From Ferruginibacter sp. (GTDB lineage Bacteria > Bacteroidota > Bacteroidia > Chitinophagales > Chitinophagaceae), in contig JAURKC010000027.1 of assembly GCA_030831945.1 (NCBI GenBank), positions 1-34,729 of the forward strand: a stretch of 34,729 bases of DNA, given 5' to 3'. This document shows, piece after piece, positions 1 to 8,957 of the stretch. The translations under genes were made by a program, and so were the position numbers. The notes under the pieces were generated by a model. It did not search any database, was not told where the DNA came from, and saw only the letters and a program-made list of their open reading frames with translations. Positions within the stretch are counted from its first letter, which is position 1. Every line of letters starts with the position of its first letter.

Positions 1-386
1 AAATTTCTAGCACTTTTTATTCGAGGGCATTCAAATAACTGTAAATGAAAATTTCCTGACTCAGCTTTTGATTGTAAAGTATTTAAAGAAAAAATAATAC
101 ATAACTCGCCAGCAGATTAAGTTACTTTAAAGTGCGCGCATCCGCCGCGGCTGATTGATTTTTTAATGGCTGATATTCAAAATTTCTAGCACTTTTTATT
201 CGAGGGCATTCAAATAACTGTAAATGAAAATTTCCTGACTCAGCTTTTGATTGTAAAGTATTTAAAGATTAAATAATACAGAACTCGCTAGCAGATTAAG
301 TTACTTTAAAGTGCGCGCATCCGCCACGGTTGATTGATTTTTTAACGGCTGATATTTCAAATTTCTAGCACTTTTTATTCGAGGGC
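1..386. repeat. 179-bp tandem repeat, two full copies plus a 28-bp stub
   Basis: The segment beginning AAATTTCTAGCAC starts at 1, 180 and 359, a period of exactly 179 bp. Copies 1-179 and 180-358 differ at only a handful of positions (for example near 89-90, 102, 110, 146, 151 and 166, plus one compensating indel near the end), roughly 95% identity. The third copy stops after CGAGGGC at 386. Each unit is AT-rich with one GC-rich island (near 132-151 in copy 1) containing GCGCGC and CCGCGG; the second copy changes CCGCGG to CCACGG. No open reading frame spans a unit and no transposase or CRISPR-like spacer pattern is present. The first copy begins at the window edge, so the array may extend leftward. 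Function unknown. Confidence 0.95.
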
Positions 387-534
387 CTCAAACAGAGGAT
401 CGACTAACTATAAGAAATTATTATTTGCTTGTTATAAAAAAATCCATTGGAAATTATACTTTTAATAAAGATATAAAGCCCAATGGATTTTTTTATAAAT
501 AGAAGTAAGGTCTATACTGCTTAACTTTTTATAG
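387..534. other. Gene-free spacer carrying a terminator
   Basis: This stretch lies between the tandem repeat and the stop codon of the DUF5009 gene. Apart from the hairpin at 436-495 I see no gene or other recognisable site. Confidence 0.6.
436..495. terminator. Bidirectional intrinsic terminator after the glycan locus
   Basis: AAAAAAATCCATTGG (436-450) is complementary to CCAATGGATTTTTTT (479-493). The loop is 28 nt. On both strands the stem is followed by a run of about seven T, so it can stop transcription from either side. It lies about 40 bp beyond the stop codon of the minus-strand DUF5009 gene and fits as the end of that transcription unit. Confidence 0.8.
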
Positions 535-1650
535 TTAAACTCTTAGGAAGATTTTTTTGCGGTACATTAAATAAAGTACTGACCATTGAATCAAAACATA
601 ACAGATGGCTAAAATAACCATATCGTAAGGGGTGCCTACTAATTGCCCCAACCATTTAAATACTCCAACTGTAGAATATTTCCAATCAATAAAATGTTCT
701 GATATATAAATGAAGATGGAGTTCATTCCGATGATTCTAAAGAAAAAAGCCCATTTTTTGTAGCCTTTAACATCAATCAAATAATAAAATATAGATAACA
801 AAATAAGACTATAGCCCCCTACATTCATAGCAAAAGAACTAGTCCATAAATTTTTATTGAAGGGTAATACTAGATTCCATAAATGTGCAATTGCAATAAA
901 AATGAATCCAAGGACAGCCATTGATAATGATTTTTTAGAAGGATCCATTTTTCCATTCTTTAAAAAATTACCTGTTAAAATACCTAGTAATCCTGTTGAA
1001 ATTGCTGGAATGGTAGATACTAATCCTTCTGGGTCATGTATTTTTAAATAAAGTCTACCTGGCATTATCGAACGATCTAAATAAGATACTATGTTTCCTT
1101 CCATGGTAAGATCTCCTGCAGGGAAACCTGGAGCTGAGCAAAATGCTAGTAGCATCCAATAACCCAATAATATAGCTGCAAACCAAATCATTTGTGCTCT
1201 TTCTTTAGCAAAGAGGTAAATGATATTGGCAAACATATAGCCAAGACCTATACGGCCTAGCACACTACCAAAACGAATTTCGGAAATGGGTTGTATTTCA
1301 AGTCCATTATTGTAAAAGATACCAATCAACACTAAAATCAAACCTCTTTTTATTACCCTAAGTAATAAATCTTTTTTGGAGGCACCTTTTTCCATTTCTC
1401 TACCTACAGAAAATGGGGTAGCTGCACCTGCCATGAATAGAAAGAGTGGAAAAATTAAGTCATACAAATTAAATCCATTCCATGCTGGATGAGTTAATTC
1501 ACTAGAAACTGCTCCCCAAAATGGAGAGCCACTAGCTTTATATAGTTGATGAAAAATCTCTTCGGCTCCAATAATCCAGAACATATCAAATCCGCGCAAG
1601 GCGTCTAATGAATAAAGTCGTTCAGGCTGTTTGTTGATGGCTGTAGACAT
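535..1650 (-). CDS. DUF5009 / NagX-like (HGSNAT-type) membrane acyltransferase
   Basis: A 371-residue, highly hydrophobic protein with about ten predicted membrane segments. The N-terminus has the family hallmark LDALRGFDM (about residues 15-23) and then HPAWNGF..DLIFPLFLFMAG (about 54-74), the His/Asp-containing block shared by heparan-alpha-glucosaminide N-acetyltransferase, YeiB and NagX/DUF5009 proteins. Family knowledge: HGSNAT moves acetyl groups across a membrane onto glucosamine ends; NagX genes often sit in GlcNAc-use loci. The exact reaction here is not established. The ATG at 1650 puts the hallmark at the usual distance from the N-terminus. It is the last gene of the glycan locus, 189 bp after the Asp-box hydrolase gene on the same strand, with no clear promoter of its own in the gap, so cotranscription with the hydrolase is likely. 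A general acyltransferase of unknown substrate is the main alternative. Confidence 0.88.
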   Translation of the reverse strand: MSTAINKQPERLYSLDALRGFDMFWIIGAEEIFHQLYKASGSPFWGAVSSELTHPAWNGFNLYDLIFPLFLFMAGAATPFSVGREMEKGASKKDLLLRVIKRGLILVLIGIFYNNGLEIQPISEIRFGSVLGRIGLGYMFANIIYLFAKERAQMIWFAAILLGYWMLLAFCSAPGFPAGDLTMEGNIVSYLDRSIMPGRLYLKIHDPEGLVSTIPAISTGLLGILTGNFLKNGKMDPSKKSLSMAVLGFIFIAIAHLWNLVLPFNKNLWTSSFAMNVGGYSLILLSIFYYLIDVKGYKKWAFFFRIIGMNSIFIYISEHFIDWKYSTVGVFKWLGQLVGTPYDMVILAICYVLIQWSVLYLMYRKKIFLRV

Positions 1651-1839
1651 AATTTTTTTGTTAATATTTTAAATGCCGAAATGTGAAAATTATAAATGAA
1701 CATTTCCAATGTTTGAAGGTAAGCTTCAAAATGATAAAGCGTACTCTTTTTTATCCACGATAATAAATTGAACTAAGCGCTGATTTTATTCAATGACTAA
1801 TTTTTAATTGCTACATAATGTATTGAACCTACTAATTAT

Positions 1840-2928
1840 TTACTGTATGAGGTCTTTTTTAGTACCCATCCAAAAGGCAATATTTTTTCTTTGCCAGGTA
1901 TAACATACGGCAACCGTATCACCGAAGCTAATCAATCCAGGATAGGAAAATTCATCATCGCCTTTTCCTTTTTCTATGTTCAAATTTTTTGGCCAAGTGA
2001 TTCCATTATCAAAAGATACACCCAGTAACAATGGTGCTCTATCACCATCATTTCTATTATCAGGATTATAGGCTAGCACTAAAACATTATTGGCGAGTTG
2101 GGTTACATCAATACCGCTATTTGGATTGGGTAAGCTGGTTTTGTAAATAGGCGCCCATGTTTTTCCATAGTCTTTGGAATCGCTTCTACAAATAATTCCA
2201 AGTTCACTTCTTATCAGCATATGAACATAGCCTGGTTTGGATTCCCAAAGGGTAGGCTGAATCAATTCTTTATTTTGTAAACTAGTATCGGCTAATGCTA
2301 AGTAAGGGGTGGCAGTCCAAGTTTTGCCTTTATCTTCACTACGATCAGTAAATATATGATAGCCTTGGTATTCATGCGATGAACCAGCAAGCCAGGTTCC
2401 GTTAGATAAAACAATGGGTTTACTTCGTACAGGTCCTCGACCACCTTTATCTCCTTTGACTAATTCATAAGCTTCCGACCAACTTTCGCCATTATCATCA
2501 GAAGTTTTTACCCATGTTTCCCAATGTTCAATTTCTTTACCCACTTTAAAAAATAAAAATATTTTTCCTTCGGGAGATTGAAATAGTACTGGATTCCAAT
2601 GGGCATCATTTCTAATTTTTGCTATTTGTTTGGCTGGCGACCAGTGATTGGGCCTACCTTTTACTAACCATATTGCTACATTATCATTTTTCTCTTTTTC
2701 TCCAGCAAACCAAGCCACCAAAAAATCATTGTCCTTTAGTTTAACTAGGGTAGAGGCGTGGCATTCCTTAAAAGGAGGATTAGATCCGGCAACAAAATTT
2801 TTTAAAGGTAGGCTGTCGTTTACGATAATGTTGGTAGGTGAATTATCTTTTTTTGATGCTACATTGCTATTGCAATTGGAAAGGAAAAAAATGAGTAGCA
2901 TGTATAAAACACAATAAGTCTTATTCAT
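1840..2928 (-). CDS. Asp-box (BNR) sialidase-like lipoprotein hydrolase
   Basis: A 362-residue protein with a lipoprotein signal peptide: basic start, hydrophobic stretch, lipobox L-S-N-C with Cys19, so it is probably a periplasmic or outer-membrane lipoprotein. Four Asp-box motifs (S-x-D-x-G-x-x-W type) lie near residues 143-150, 197-204, 250-258 and 305-312, the spacing of a six-bladed beta-propeller. Further conserved blocks are HAST (57-60), NPVLF (112-116), QPT (224-226), NPNSGID (268-274) and YPG (329-331), which match the BNR_2 'sialidase family' group. Length is normal for the group. Many of these proteins are annotated as exo-alpha-sialidases, but the canonical GH33 FRIP motif is not visible, so the bond cleaved is uncertain. 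The gene has its own promoter (2986-2993) after the susD terminator and is followed by the NagX-like gene. Confidence 0.85.
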   Translation of the reverse strand: MNKTYCVLYMLLIFFLSNCNSNVASKKDNSPTNIIVNDSLPLKNFVAGSNPPFKECHASTLVKLKDNDFLVAWFAGEKEKNDNVAIWLVKGRPNHWSPAKQIAKIRNDAHWNPVLFQSPEGKIFLFFKVGKEIEHWETWVKTSDDNGESWSEAYELVKGDKGGRGPVRSKPIVLSNGTWLAGSSHEYQGYHIFTDRSEDKGKTWTATPYLALADTSLQNKELIQPTLWESKPGYVHMLIRSELGIICRSDSKDYGKTWAPIYKTSLPNPNSGIDVTQLANNVLVLAYNPDNRNDGDRAPLLLGVSFDNGITWPKNLNIEKGKGDDEFSYPGLISFGDTVAVCYTWQRKNIAFWMGTKKDLIQ

Positions 2929-2985
2929 ATTGGGTTGTTTTTACAATGGTTAATTAATTTAAGCTAGGGTATAATTAAAGTAATG

Positions 2986-3017
2986 CAAAGCTAAATTAAA
3001 TAAAGAAGCCCTGTCAA
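2986..3017 (-). promoter_or_regulatory. Promoter of the Asp-box hydrolase gene
   Basis: On the minus strand TAGCTTTG (2993 down to 2986) matches the Bacteroidota -7 box TAnnTTTG, and TTG (3017 down to 3015) lies 21 nt upstream, the expected -33 spacing. It would start transcription near 2980, about 50 nt before the ATG at 2928. The -33 element overlaps the susD terminator hairpin. Confidence 0.6.
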
Positions 3018-3043
3018 TTAACCATAAGTTATTATGACAAGGC
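3008..3043 (-). terminator. Hairpin terminator after susD
   Basis: GCCCTGTCA (3008-3016) pairs with TGACAAGGC (3035-3043) with one G-U pair and an 18-nt loop. In the minus-strand transcript the stem is followed by a U-rich stretch (UUCUUUAUUU). It lies 51 bp after the susD stop and suggests that most susCD transcripts end before the hydrolase gene. Confidence 0.55.
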
Positions 3044-3093
3044 CTCAAAAATTAAAAATATGTTTGATTAATACATAAAGTATCCATCAAATT

Positions 3094-4860
3094 CTACCAA
3101 GGTTTACCAGTTCCTTGAAGTAACCAGAATTTAGACCATGGGCTATTTTTGCCATCAGATCCAACATAACTAGATTCTTCCAATTTATTAATTGCAGCGG
3201 TAGTATTGGCAACATTACTTTGTAATTCAGTATTATTATAAGCGAATCTTACAGGAATTGCAGCACGCTTTGCAGCGTAACCAACGTTTAAAGTAGGCAA
3301 TCCTGTTCTTCTCCAATCCATATAGCATTCAACAGAAGCTTGCCAAGAGGCAATCCATTTTTGCTCCATAATTCTGCTAAGTGTACTGTTGTAAGCAACA
3401 CTAGATTGTGCAAGATAATCATCAGCAGATTTAACACAACCCGCATAACCATTTACAGAAGATTGGTATGAACTAAATACAGTCCATAGATCAAAAGAAG
3501 ACTTAACCCCTTTGTTATACCAAGTTTCAGCTGATCCGCCAACACTCCAACCTTTTAGAGCAGCTTCTGCAAGATCAAAACAAACCTCATTGTAAGAAGC
3601 AAGGCGTTGCTTTAACAAATTGCCGCTATTCTTTGAGTAAATATCCACACGCATGTAGGATACAAAATCATTATTAGAGTTTGCTTGACCACCGGTACCA
3701 TTTAAATTATAGTTAAATGTCTCACCGAAATAGCTAATAGGAATACCCACATATACTGGTGTAGTATCATAAAAGCTTTTTACAGCATCAATTGGTTTAG
3801 CCCAACCTCTATCAGTAGAGTAGGTGCTTTGATTGAATTGAGTAATATTGGCAGCTGCAGCAGCAGTAGGATTAATATAACGAATACCACCCACTACCAT
3901 TGATATTTTTGCAGCATCTGCAGCAGCAGTAAATTTGCTTGCATCAACTATTGAGCGAATTACAATTGGCTCTGCCATGATAACTAAACGTGGATCTTTA
4001 AGATCAATTAATGTAGAAACCAAGGTAGCAGACATTTTATTCCTTTTGAAATTGGATGGACCACCAAATGCAGTATTCTTCTGGTAAGAAGTGTTTCCAT
4101 CTATACCAGGAAATGACATGGCAAAATCATCTCCATTGCTAGTAAATACTTTGCTAGCAATCGCTTCAACATCAGCTTTTACATCTCTTTTAGCAGATAT
4201 TCTTAGGTAATAGCGCAACAAAAGTGAATTAGCTAATCTTGCCCATTTTTCATTATCTCCTTTGTAGAATACATCTGAACTTTGAGTTGCAGGAGTAATT
4301 TCTGGGTGACTAGATGCTGGACCTGCAAATAAAATTGCAGCTGCTTTTAAATCTGCAATCACTCCATTATAAATGGTTTCTTGTGAGTCAAATGCAGGGT
4401 ATTGATTAGCAGCACCATCTAAGTCTCCTTTAAGTGCAGCAGTGTAAGGTGCATCACCCCAAAAATCTGCGATGTATCCAAAGTTAAATGCTCTCATCAC
4501 TAAGGCAACACCTTGTTGGAATTTCAAATTGTTGGCTTGTGCTTTTTGAAGTAACACTTGATTGTTTCTTAGTCTACCATAAATACCACTCCAATCAGAA
4601 GTACCCCAATCATAGTTGCTATAGGTACTTGACCATGCATCTTGTGCAGTGTGTTGTATAGCTCCAGATATAATACCGGAACCAAGATTGCCATAATCCA
4701 TTGCTGTGCTGGTTAATACACTTGCCATTAAATAATCTGGCGCAGCATCAGAAGGATTCAAGTTATTGGGGTCTTTATTTAACACCTCAAACTTCTGACA
4801 AGAAAAAGTTAACAATGCTAACATTAGCATTCCAACCCATATCCTATTAAAATTTTTCAT
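3094..4860 (-). CDS. susD: SusD/RagB-family outer-membrane nutrient-binding lipoprotein
   Basis: A 588-residue surface lipoprotein that binds the glycan (or peptide) and hands it to the partner SusC channel. The signal peptide ends in a lipobox LTFSC with Cys21. The following region has the family features: an N-terminal N-K-D-P-N segment, a helical TPR-like region with Y/W-rich stretches, and the late segment IMEQKWIASW...CYMDWRRTG (about residues 505-530), a strong mark of the SusD-like_2 subgroup. Length is normal for that subgroup. It starts 34 bp after susC on the same strand, the standard susC-susD order, so the two are cotranscribed. The ligand cannot be read from the sequence; the neighbouring hydrolase and NagX-like protein favour an acetylated-sugar ligand (inference). 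Confidence 0.95.
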   Translation of the reverse strand: MKNFNRIWVGMLMLALLTFSCQKFEVLNKDPNNLNPSDAAPDYLMASVLTSTAMDYGNLGSGIISGAIQHTAQDAWSSTYSNYDWGTSDWSGIYGRLRNNQVLLQKAQANNLKFQQGVALVMRAFNFGYIADFWGDAPYTAALKGDLDGAANQYPAFDSQETIYNGVIADLKAAAILFAGPASSHPEITPATQSSDVFYKGDNEKWARLANSLLLRYYLRISAKRDVKADVEAIASKVFTSNGDDFAMSFPGIDGNTSYQKNTAFGGPSNFKRNKMSATLVSTLIDLKDPRLVIMAEPIVIRSIVDASKFTAAADAAKISMVVGGIRYINPTAAAAANITQFNQSTYSTDRGWAKPIDAVKSFYDTTPVYVGIPISYFGETFNYNLNGTGGQANSNNDFVSYMRVDIYSKNSGNLLKQRLASYNEVCFDLAEAALKGWSVGGSAETWYNKGVKSSFDLWTVFSSYQSSVNGYAGCVKSADDYLAQSSVAYNSTLSRIMEQKWIASWQASVECYMDWRRTGLPTLNVGYAAKRAAIPVRFAYNNTELQSNVANTTAAINKLEESSYVGSDGKNSPWSKFWLLQGTGKPW

Positions 4861-4894
4861 CTTATAAAATTTTAGAATTAATTATTATTTATGA

Positions 4895-7800
4895 CTAGAA
4901 ACGAACATTTAGTTTAACACCTGCTGGAATAGTCCATGGGGTAACATTATAGCGTTCGATACCTTGTCTGAATTGTGAACCATTACCTTGAGCACCCGCT
5001 TGAAGGTAGAATGCATTTTCAGGATCTATACCGCACTTAGCTTTTGTCCAGAGAATAATATTTCTGGTATAAACTCCGAAAGAAGCACCTTGAATTTTAG
5101 ACTTTCCAAACCATTGTTTTGGTAAATCAAAAGACAAGTTAAGTTCACGTAGTTTAATGTAAGATGCATCAAACATATTTTGTTTTGCGAAGTTCCAATT
5201 GGCAGTTACTGCATCAGTATAAAAACTGTAGTGGGTAGTATTTGGATCACCCAAATTTTCTATATACCCTCCACTTCCATCAGAGTAAACGCCAGGGAAG
5301 AAAACACCATCATAACTTATTTCGCCATTATCCTCATATTCAAATCCACCTAATGCTTTAGTTGGACCTCCTACAAGATGAGCAGATTGGAAACCAGACA
5401 TTTTAATGTAGGCATCAGCATTAGCTTTCAAGTAAGCAGGGATATTGTTTTTATAAGCATCTGGAATTTTAATTCCCATGTCCATTTGTCTAGCTAACAC
5501 CGCATCAGATCCAATATACCTGTAGGTTTGAGAGAAAAACTCACCACCTAATCTTGTATCTATACTAGCACTAAGGGTAAATCTTTTATAAGATACAGTA
5601 GTTTGAAAGCCTAATAATAATTTCGGATTGAAATTACCAACTACTTCCTTAGCATTGAAGGCTCCACCTTTATATTTCTGTTGTCCGCCACCTCCATCTA
5701 GTAAAGGCCATCCATAATAAGGAGAAGTTTTGTCTTCTACTGTCAATAATTTATTATCCCAGATTTGTCCAATTTTACCATCACTGATCATTGGTGATCC
5801 ATCTGCATTGAAATTATTAGGAATTACTTGACCTTTTGCATAAGTCCAAGATCCACTAGGACCATCTCCCCAGAATTGATAATAAGGAACACCATCAGCA
5901 AGAGAAATAACATATGAATTGTTTTTGGTATAGTTTACACTAATATCCCAATTCCAATCTTTGTTAGTTAAAACTGTTCCTGCTAATTGTAATTCTATAC
6001 CTTGACTGCGCACCAAACCAGCATTGATTTGACGGCTAGTATAACCAGAAGATGGGGGAGTGCTAATACCTAAAACTTGGTTTTTGTTGTCTGATTTATA
6101 CACTGTTCCTTCAAATCTTAAACGATTTTTAAGGAAAGCAAGATCGATACCAAGCTCTGAAGAAGAAGCTTGCTCAGGCTTTAATGCAGGGTTCTTTAAA
6201 GAACCAGGAACTGACTGAAGGATGGTAGAACCAAAGCTTCCAAATCCAAGAGTTCCAAATAAATTGTATGGATCGGTGTCTTTTCCTACATTAGCATAAC
6301 CACCACGAACTTTTACTAAATCCACTGATGAACCAAAGTTGATCATTTTATTGACGATCAAACTTAAAGAAGCTGATGGATAAAAGTAGCTATTCGCATT
6401 AGATGGAAGCGTGCTTGACCAGTCGTTTCTACCTGTTAGGTCTAAATAAGCCATATCCTTGTAGCCGACAGTTGCAGTACCATAAACACTATAAAGTGCT
6501 TTTTGTGAAGAGTAACCATTTGCTCTGATACCTGTAGAACTAACGTTCGACAAATTGAAAAGCTCTGGTGCAATAACACCCACTCCTGATTGAGAATAGC
6601 TCTGTTGGTTCGAAGCATAAACATATTGAAGGTTACCACCTCCAGAAGCAGATAGAGTGAAATCGTTAAAGTTGTTTTTATAGTTCAACAAGAAGTCTGT
6701 ATTGCTCTCGGTATTAAACAGATTTTGTAATCCGTAATAGCCATTTCTTTCTGCTTTTAAGGATTTTGAGATTTTTGTTTCACGTCTTTCGTTCAACATG
6801 TCCTGAGAATATCTAACGAATGCAGTTAAATGCTTACTAATTTGATAGTCTAATTTTAGGTTACCAAATAAACGGTTACGAAGAAAACTATTTTTCACTT
6901 GATTTAATGTGAAATAAGGGTTGTTAAAATCGTAAGAAGTTGCACTTTGTATTCCAAGATCAACTGGAGGTATTGCAGCTCTTTGTTGAATTCCAGGAGT
7001 TAACCAATAGTTCTGCATTTGTCTAACATCCACACTAGGAGATAGATAAAGGATATCTTGATATACACCACCACGATCACCCGCTGCTATATTATCAGCA
7101 TATGAACGAGTGTAATTAAGTGAGGTAGTCAATTTGAATTTATCATTTATTTTATGTTCAACATTCAACCCTACGTTATTACGAGAAAGTCCAGTATTTG
7201 GAAGAATACCTGTATTAGCAGTATTGCTAAAAGAGAAACGGTAATTATTCCTATCATTTGAATTCTCGATAGATAAACTATTAACCGAGGTCATTCCGTT
7301 TTGAACAAAGTTTTTCAAGTTATTATACCCTTTCATTTCTGTAGGAATATAGTTTCCAGCAGCATCCTTTACACTGTTCCATTGTATGGCTTTAATACCA
7401 ACATTAAGTGGGGTACCAAAGCGATAAGTATCAGTACCTACTAAATCTATAATATTGGTTCCATCCAAGCTATTACTTGAATTTGGAGTAGTGTAGGGGT
7501 GATACCCTACAGTATAGGCTTGGTTGGTTTCAAAAAACTTGTAAGGAGAGGCTATCTCATTATTGCTACTGAAAGTAACTCCTAATCCTTTAGATTTTTT
7601 ACCAGACTTAGTGGTAATAATAATTACCCCATTACCCGCACGAGATCCATATAATGCAGCAGCACTTGGACCTTTCAATACAGTAAGACTTTCGATATCA
7701 TTTGGATTCAAATCCGAAATAGCGTTACCGTAATCAATGGTGTTATCACCACCAGTATTGTTACTTACGTTATTCAAAGAGTTTTTTACAGGAACTCCAT

Positions 7801-8443
7801 CTACTACAAATAGCGGTTGGTTATCGGTATTTAATGAACGAATACCGCGAATCACCACACTCACTGAAGCAGTAGCTGCACCACCTGTAGAGCTGATATT
7901 AACACCAGCTACTTTACCTGCCATAGAATTCACTAAGTTGGTTTGGACAACTTTGTTCATGTCCTCACCCTTAATTTCTCCTACTGAGTAGCCTAATGAT
8001 TTTTTTGCTCTAGTAATACCTAAAGCGGTTACCACTACGTCTGAAAGTTTTCCGTCAGCACCTTGCAATGTTGCGTCTACAACTGCCTTGCCGCTTACAT
8101 TTACTTCAATAGGAGCATAGCCTACAAAAGAAAATACTAGGGTAGCATTTGGACCAGAAGTACTTAGCGTAAACTGTCCAGCGGCATTGGTAACGGTTTG
8201 TTTAGCCGTTCCTTTTTCGCTAACAGTAGCGCCTTGCAAAGGACCATTGGCATCTCTAACTGTTCCTTTAACTATAAAGTCAAAGTTTTTTGTAGACTCT
8301 AAAATTGAGTAGATTTTTTTCGAAGGATTGCTAGCGTTGTTGTGCGCTGTTGCAAATAATCCTCCTGAAAAGAAAAACAGTAGAAACATGGGCATTATTA
8401 GCCGATGTAACACAATCAAATACGGACTTTTTCTTTTTTTCAT
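4895..8443 (-). CDS. susC: SusC/RagA-family TonB-linked outer-membrane transporter
   Basis: A 1182-residue outer-membrane channel powered by TonB-ExbBD. After a long N-terminal signal region (about 1-33) comes a carboxypeptidase-regulatory-like domain (VKGTVRDANGPLQGATV, residues 58-127), a TonB-box-like SDVVVTALG (134-142), and a plug with the family signatures SMAGKVAGVNI (173-183), VIRGIRSL (197-204) and LFVVDGVPV (211-219). The rest is the 22-strand barrel, ending in the C-terminal aromatic residue (VRF) typical of barrels. The N-terminal STN signalling domain used with FecI/FecR systems is absent, so control by an extracytoplasmic sigma factor is unlikely, and no regulator gene is adjacent. 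It is the first gene of the locus; a -7 box lies at 8558-8565. Length is ordinary for the family. Confidence 0.96.
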   Translation of the reverse strand: MKKRKSPYLIVLHRLIMPMFLLFFFSGGLFATAHNNASNPSKKIYSILESTKNFDFIVKGTVRDANGPLQGATVSEKGTAKQTVTNAAGQFTLSTSGPNATLVFSFVGYAPIEVNVSGKAVVDATLQGADGKLSDVVVTALGITRAKKSLGYSVGEIKGEDMNKVVQTNLVNSMAGKVAGVNISSTGGAATASVSVVIRGIRSLNTDNQPLFVVDGVPVKNSLNNVSNNTGGDNTIDYGNAISDLNPNDIESLTVLKGPSAAALYGSRAGNGVIIITTKSGKKSKGLGVTFSSNNEIASPYKFFETNQAYTVGYHPYTTPNSSNSLDGTNIIDLVGTDTYRFGTPLNVGIKAIQWNSVKDAAGNYIPTEMKGYNNLKNFVQNGMTSVNSLSIENSNDRNNYRFSFSNTANTGILPNTGLSRNNVGLNVEHKINDKFKLTTSLNYTRSYADNIAAGDRGGVYQDILYLSPSVDVRQMQNYWLTPGIQQRAAIPPVDLGIQSATSYDFNNPYFTLNQVKNSFLRNRLFGNLKLDYQISKHLTAFVRYSQDMLNERRETKISKSLKAERNGYYGLQNLFNTESNTDFLLNYKNNFNDFTLSASGGGNLQYVYASNQQSYSQSGVGVIAPELFNLSNVSSTGIRANGYSSQKALYSVYGTATVGYKDMAYLDLTGRNDWSSTLPSNANSYFYPSASLSLIVNKMINFGSSVDLVKVRGGYANVGKDTDPYNLFGTLGFGSFGSTILQSVPGSLKNPALKPEQASSSELGIDLAFLKNRLRFEGTVYKSDNKNQVLGISTPPSSGYTSRQINAGLVRSQGIELQLAGTVLTNKDWNWDISVNYTKNNSYVISLADGVPYYQFWGDGPSGSWTYAKGQVIPNNFNADGSPMISDGKIGQIWDNKLLTVEDKTSPYYGWPLLDGGGGQQKYKGGAFNAKEVVGNFNPKLLLGFQTTVSYKRFTLSASIDTRLGGEFFSQTYRYIGSDAVLARQMDMGIKIPDAYKNNIPAYLKANADAYIKMSGFQSAHLVGGPTKALGGFEYEDNGEISYDGVFFPGVYSDGSGGYIENLGDPNTTHYSFYTDAVTANWNFAKQNMFDASYIKLRELNLSFDLPKQWFGKSKIQGASFGVYTRNIILWTKAKCGIDPENAFYLQAGAQGNGSQFRQGIERYNVTPWTIPAGVKLNVRF

Positions 8444-8557
8444 GATGGTTGTTTTGATAATAAAAAATAATATTCAGATTTTTCTAAATAAAAAATTACT
8501 TAACTATGACAATCGTTTAATTATTAACATAAAAAAAGTTTATGTTGAATATTAAAC

Positions 8558-8565
8558 AAATTTAT
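8558..8565 (-). promoter_or_regulatory. Putative -7 box of susCD
   Basis: On the minus strand TAAATTTG fits TAnnTTTG exactly. A TTTG lies 14 nt upstream (near 8580), closer than the usual 19-21 nt, so the -33 part is weak. It would give a leader of roughly 100 nt before the susC ATG at 8443. Confidence 0.4.
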
Positions 8566-8949
8566 GTTAATTATATTACAAAAACTATCGATTTACGTAA
8601 AAATATCTTCAATTTGCGCAAAGATTAAGATTTTTTGAAAAGAGTAAAATATGACCATTAAACTGTTGGAGGGGAATAAGTTGGTATTTTCATTCAGCTT
8701 GAGAAACTAAGCTCTAAACCACGAGTGTATTATCAAAATATAGTAAAACCAATATTTGGATTACTGACTGGACCACAAAAAAAAGTTTTCAAAACTTGCC
8801 TATCCGGTCATATGTAAAGTATCATTGTTGCCATAATACCTAAACAAACAGTCTTCAAATTTTATATAGAGGCTATTTGAATATAGCAGATTTTGACAAC
8901 TAATCAGATATTGAATTCTAGCTGAATGGGAGGGAGGATTTTAATATGT

Positions 8950-8957
8950 TAAATTTG
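8950..8957 (+). promoter_or_regulatory. Putative -7 box of the SRPBCC gene
   Basis: TAAATTTG fits TAnnTTTG and ends 16 nt before the ATG at 8974, the same distance as several other genes in this window. No clear -33 element is visible. Confidence 0.45.

Noticed and set aside
1..386. CRISPR array interpretation of the left-end repeat
   Set aside because: The repeat unit is 179 bp with directly abutting copies and no short repeat/variable spacer pattern, and there are no cas genes in the window.
8328..8555. Open frame on the plus strand over the susC start region
   Set aside because: It is the antisense shadow of the susC signal peptide plus AT-rich leader and has no protein-like features.
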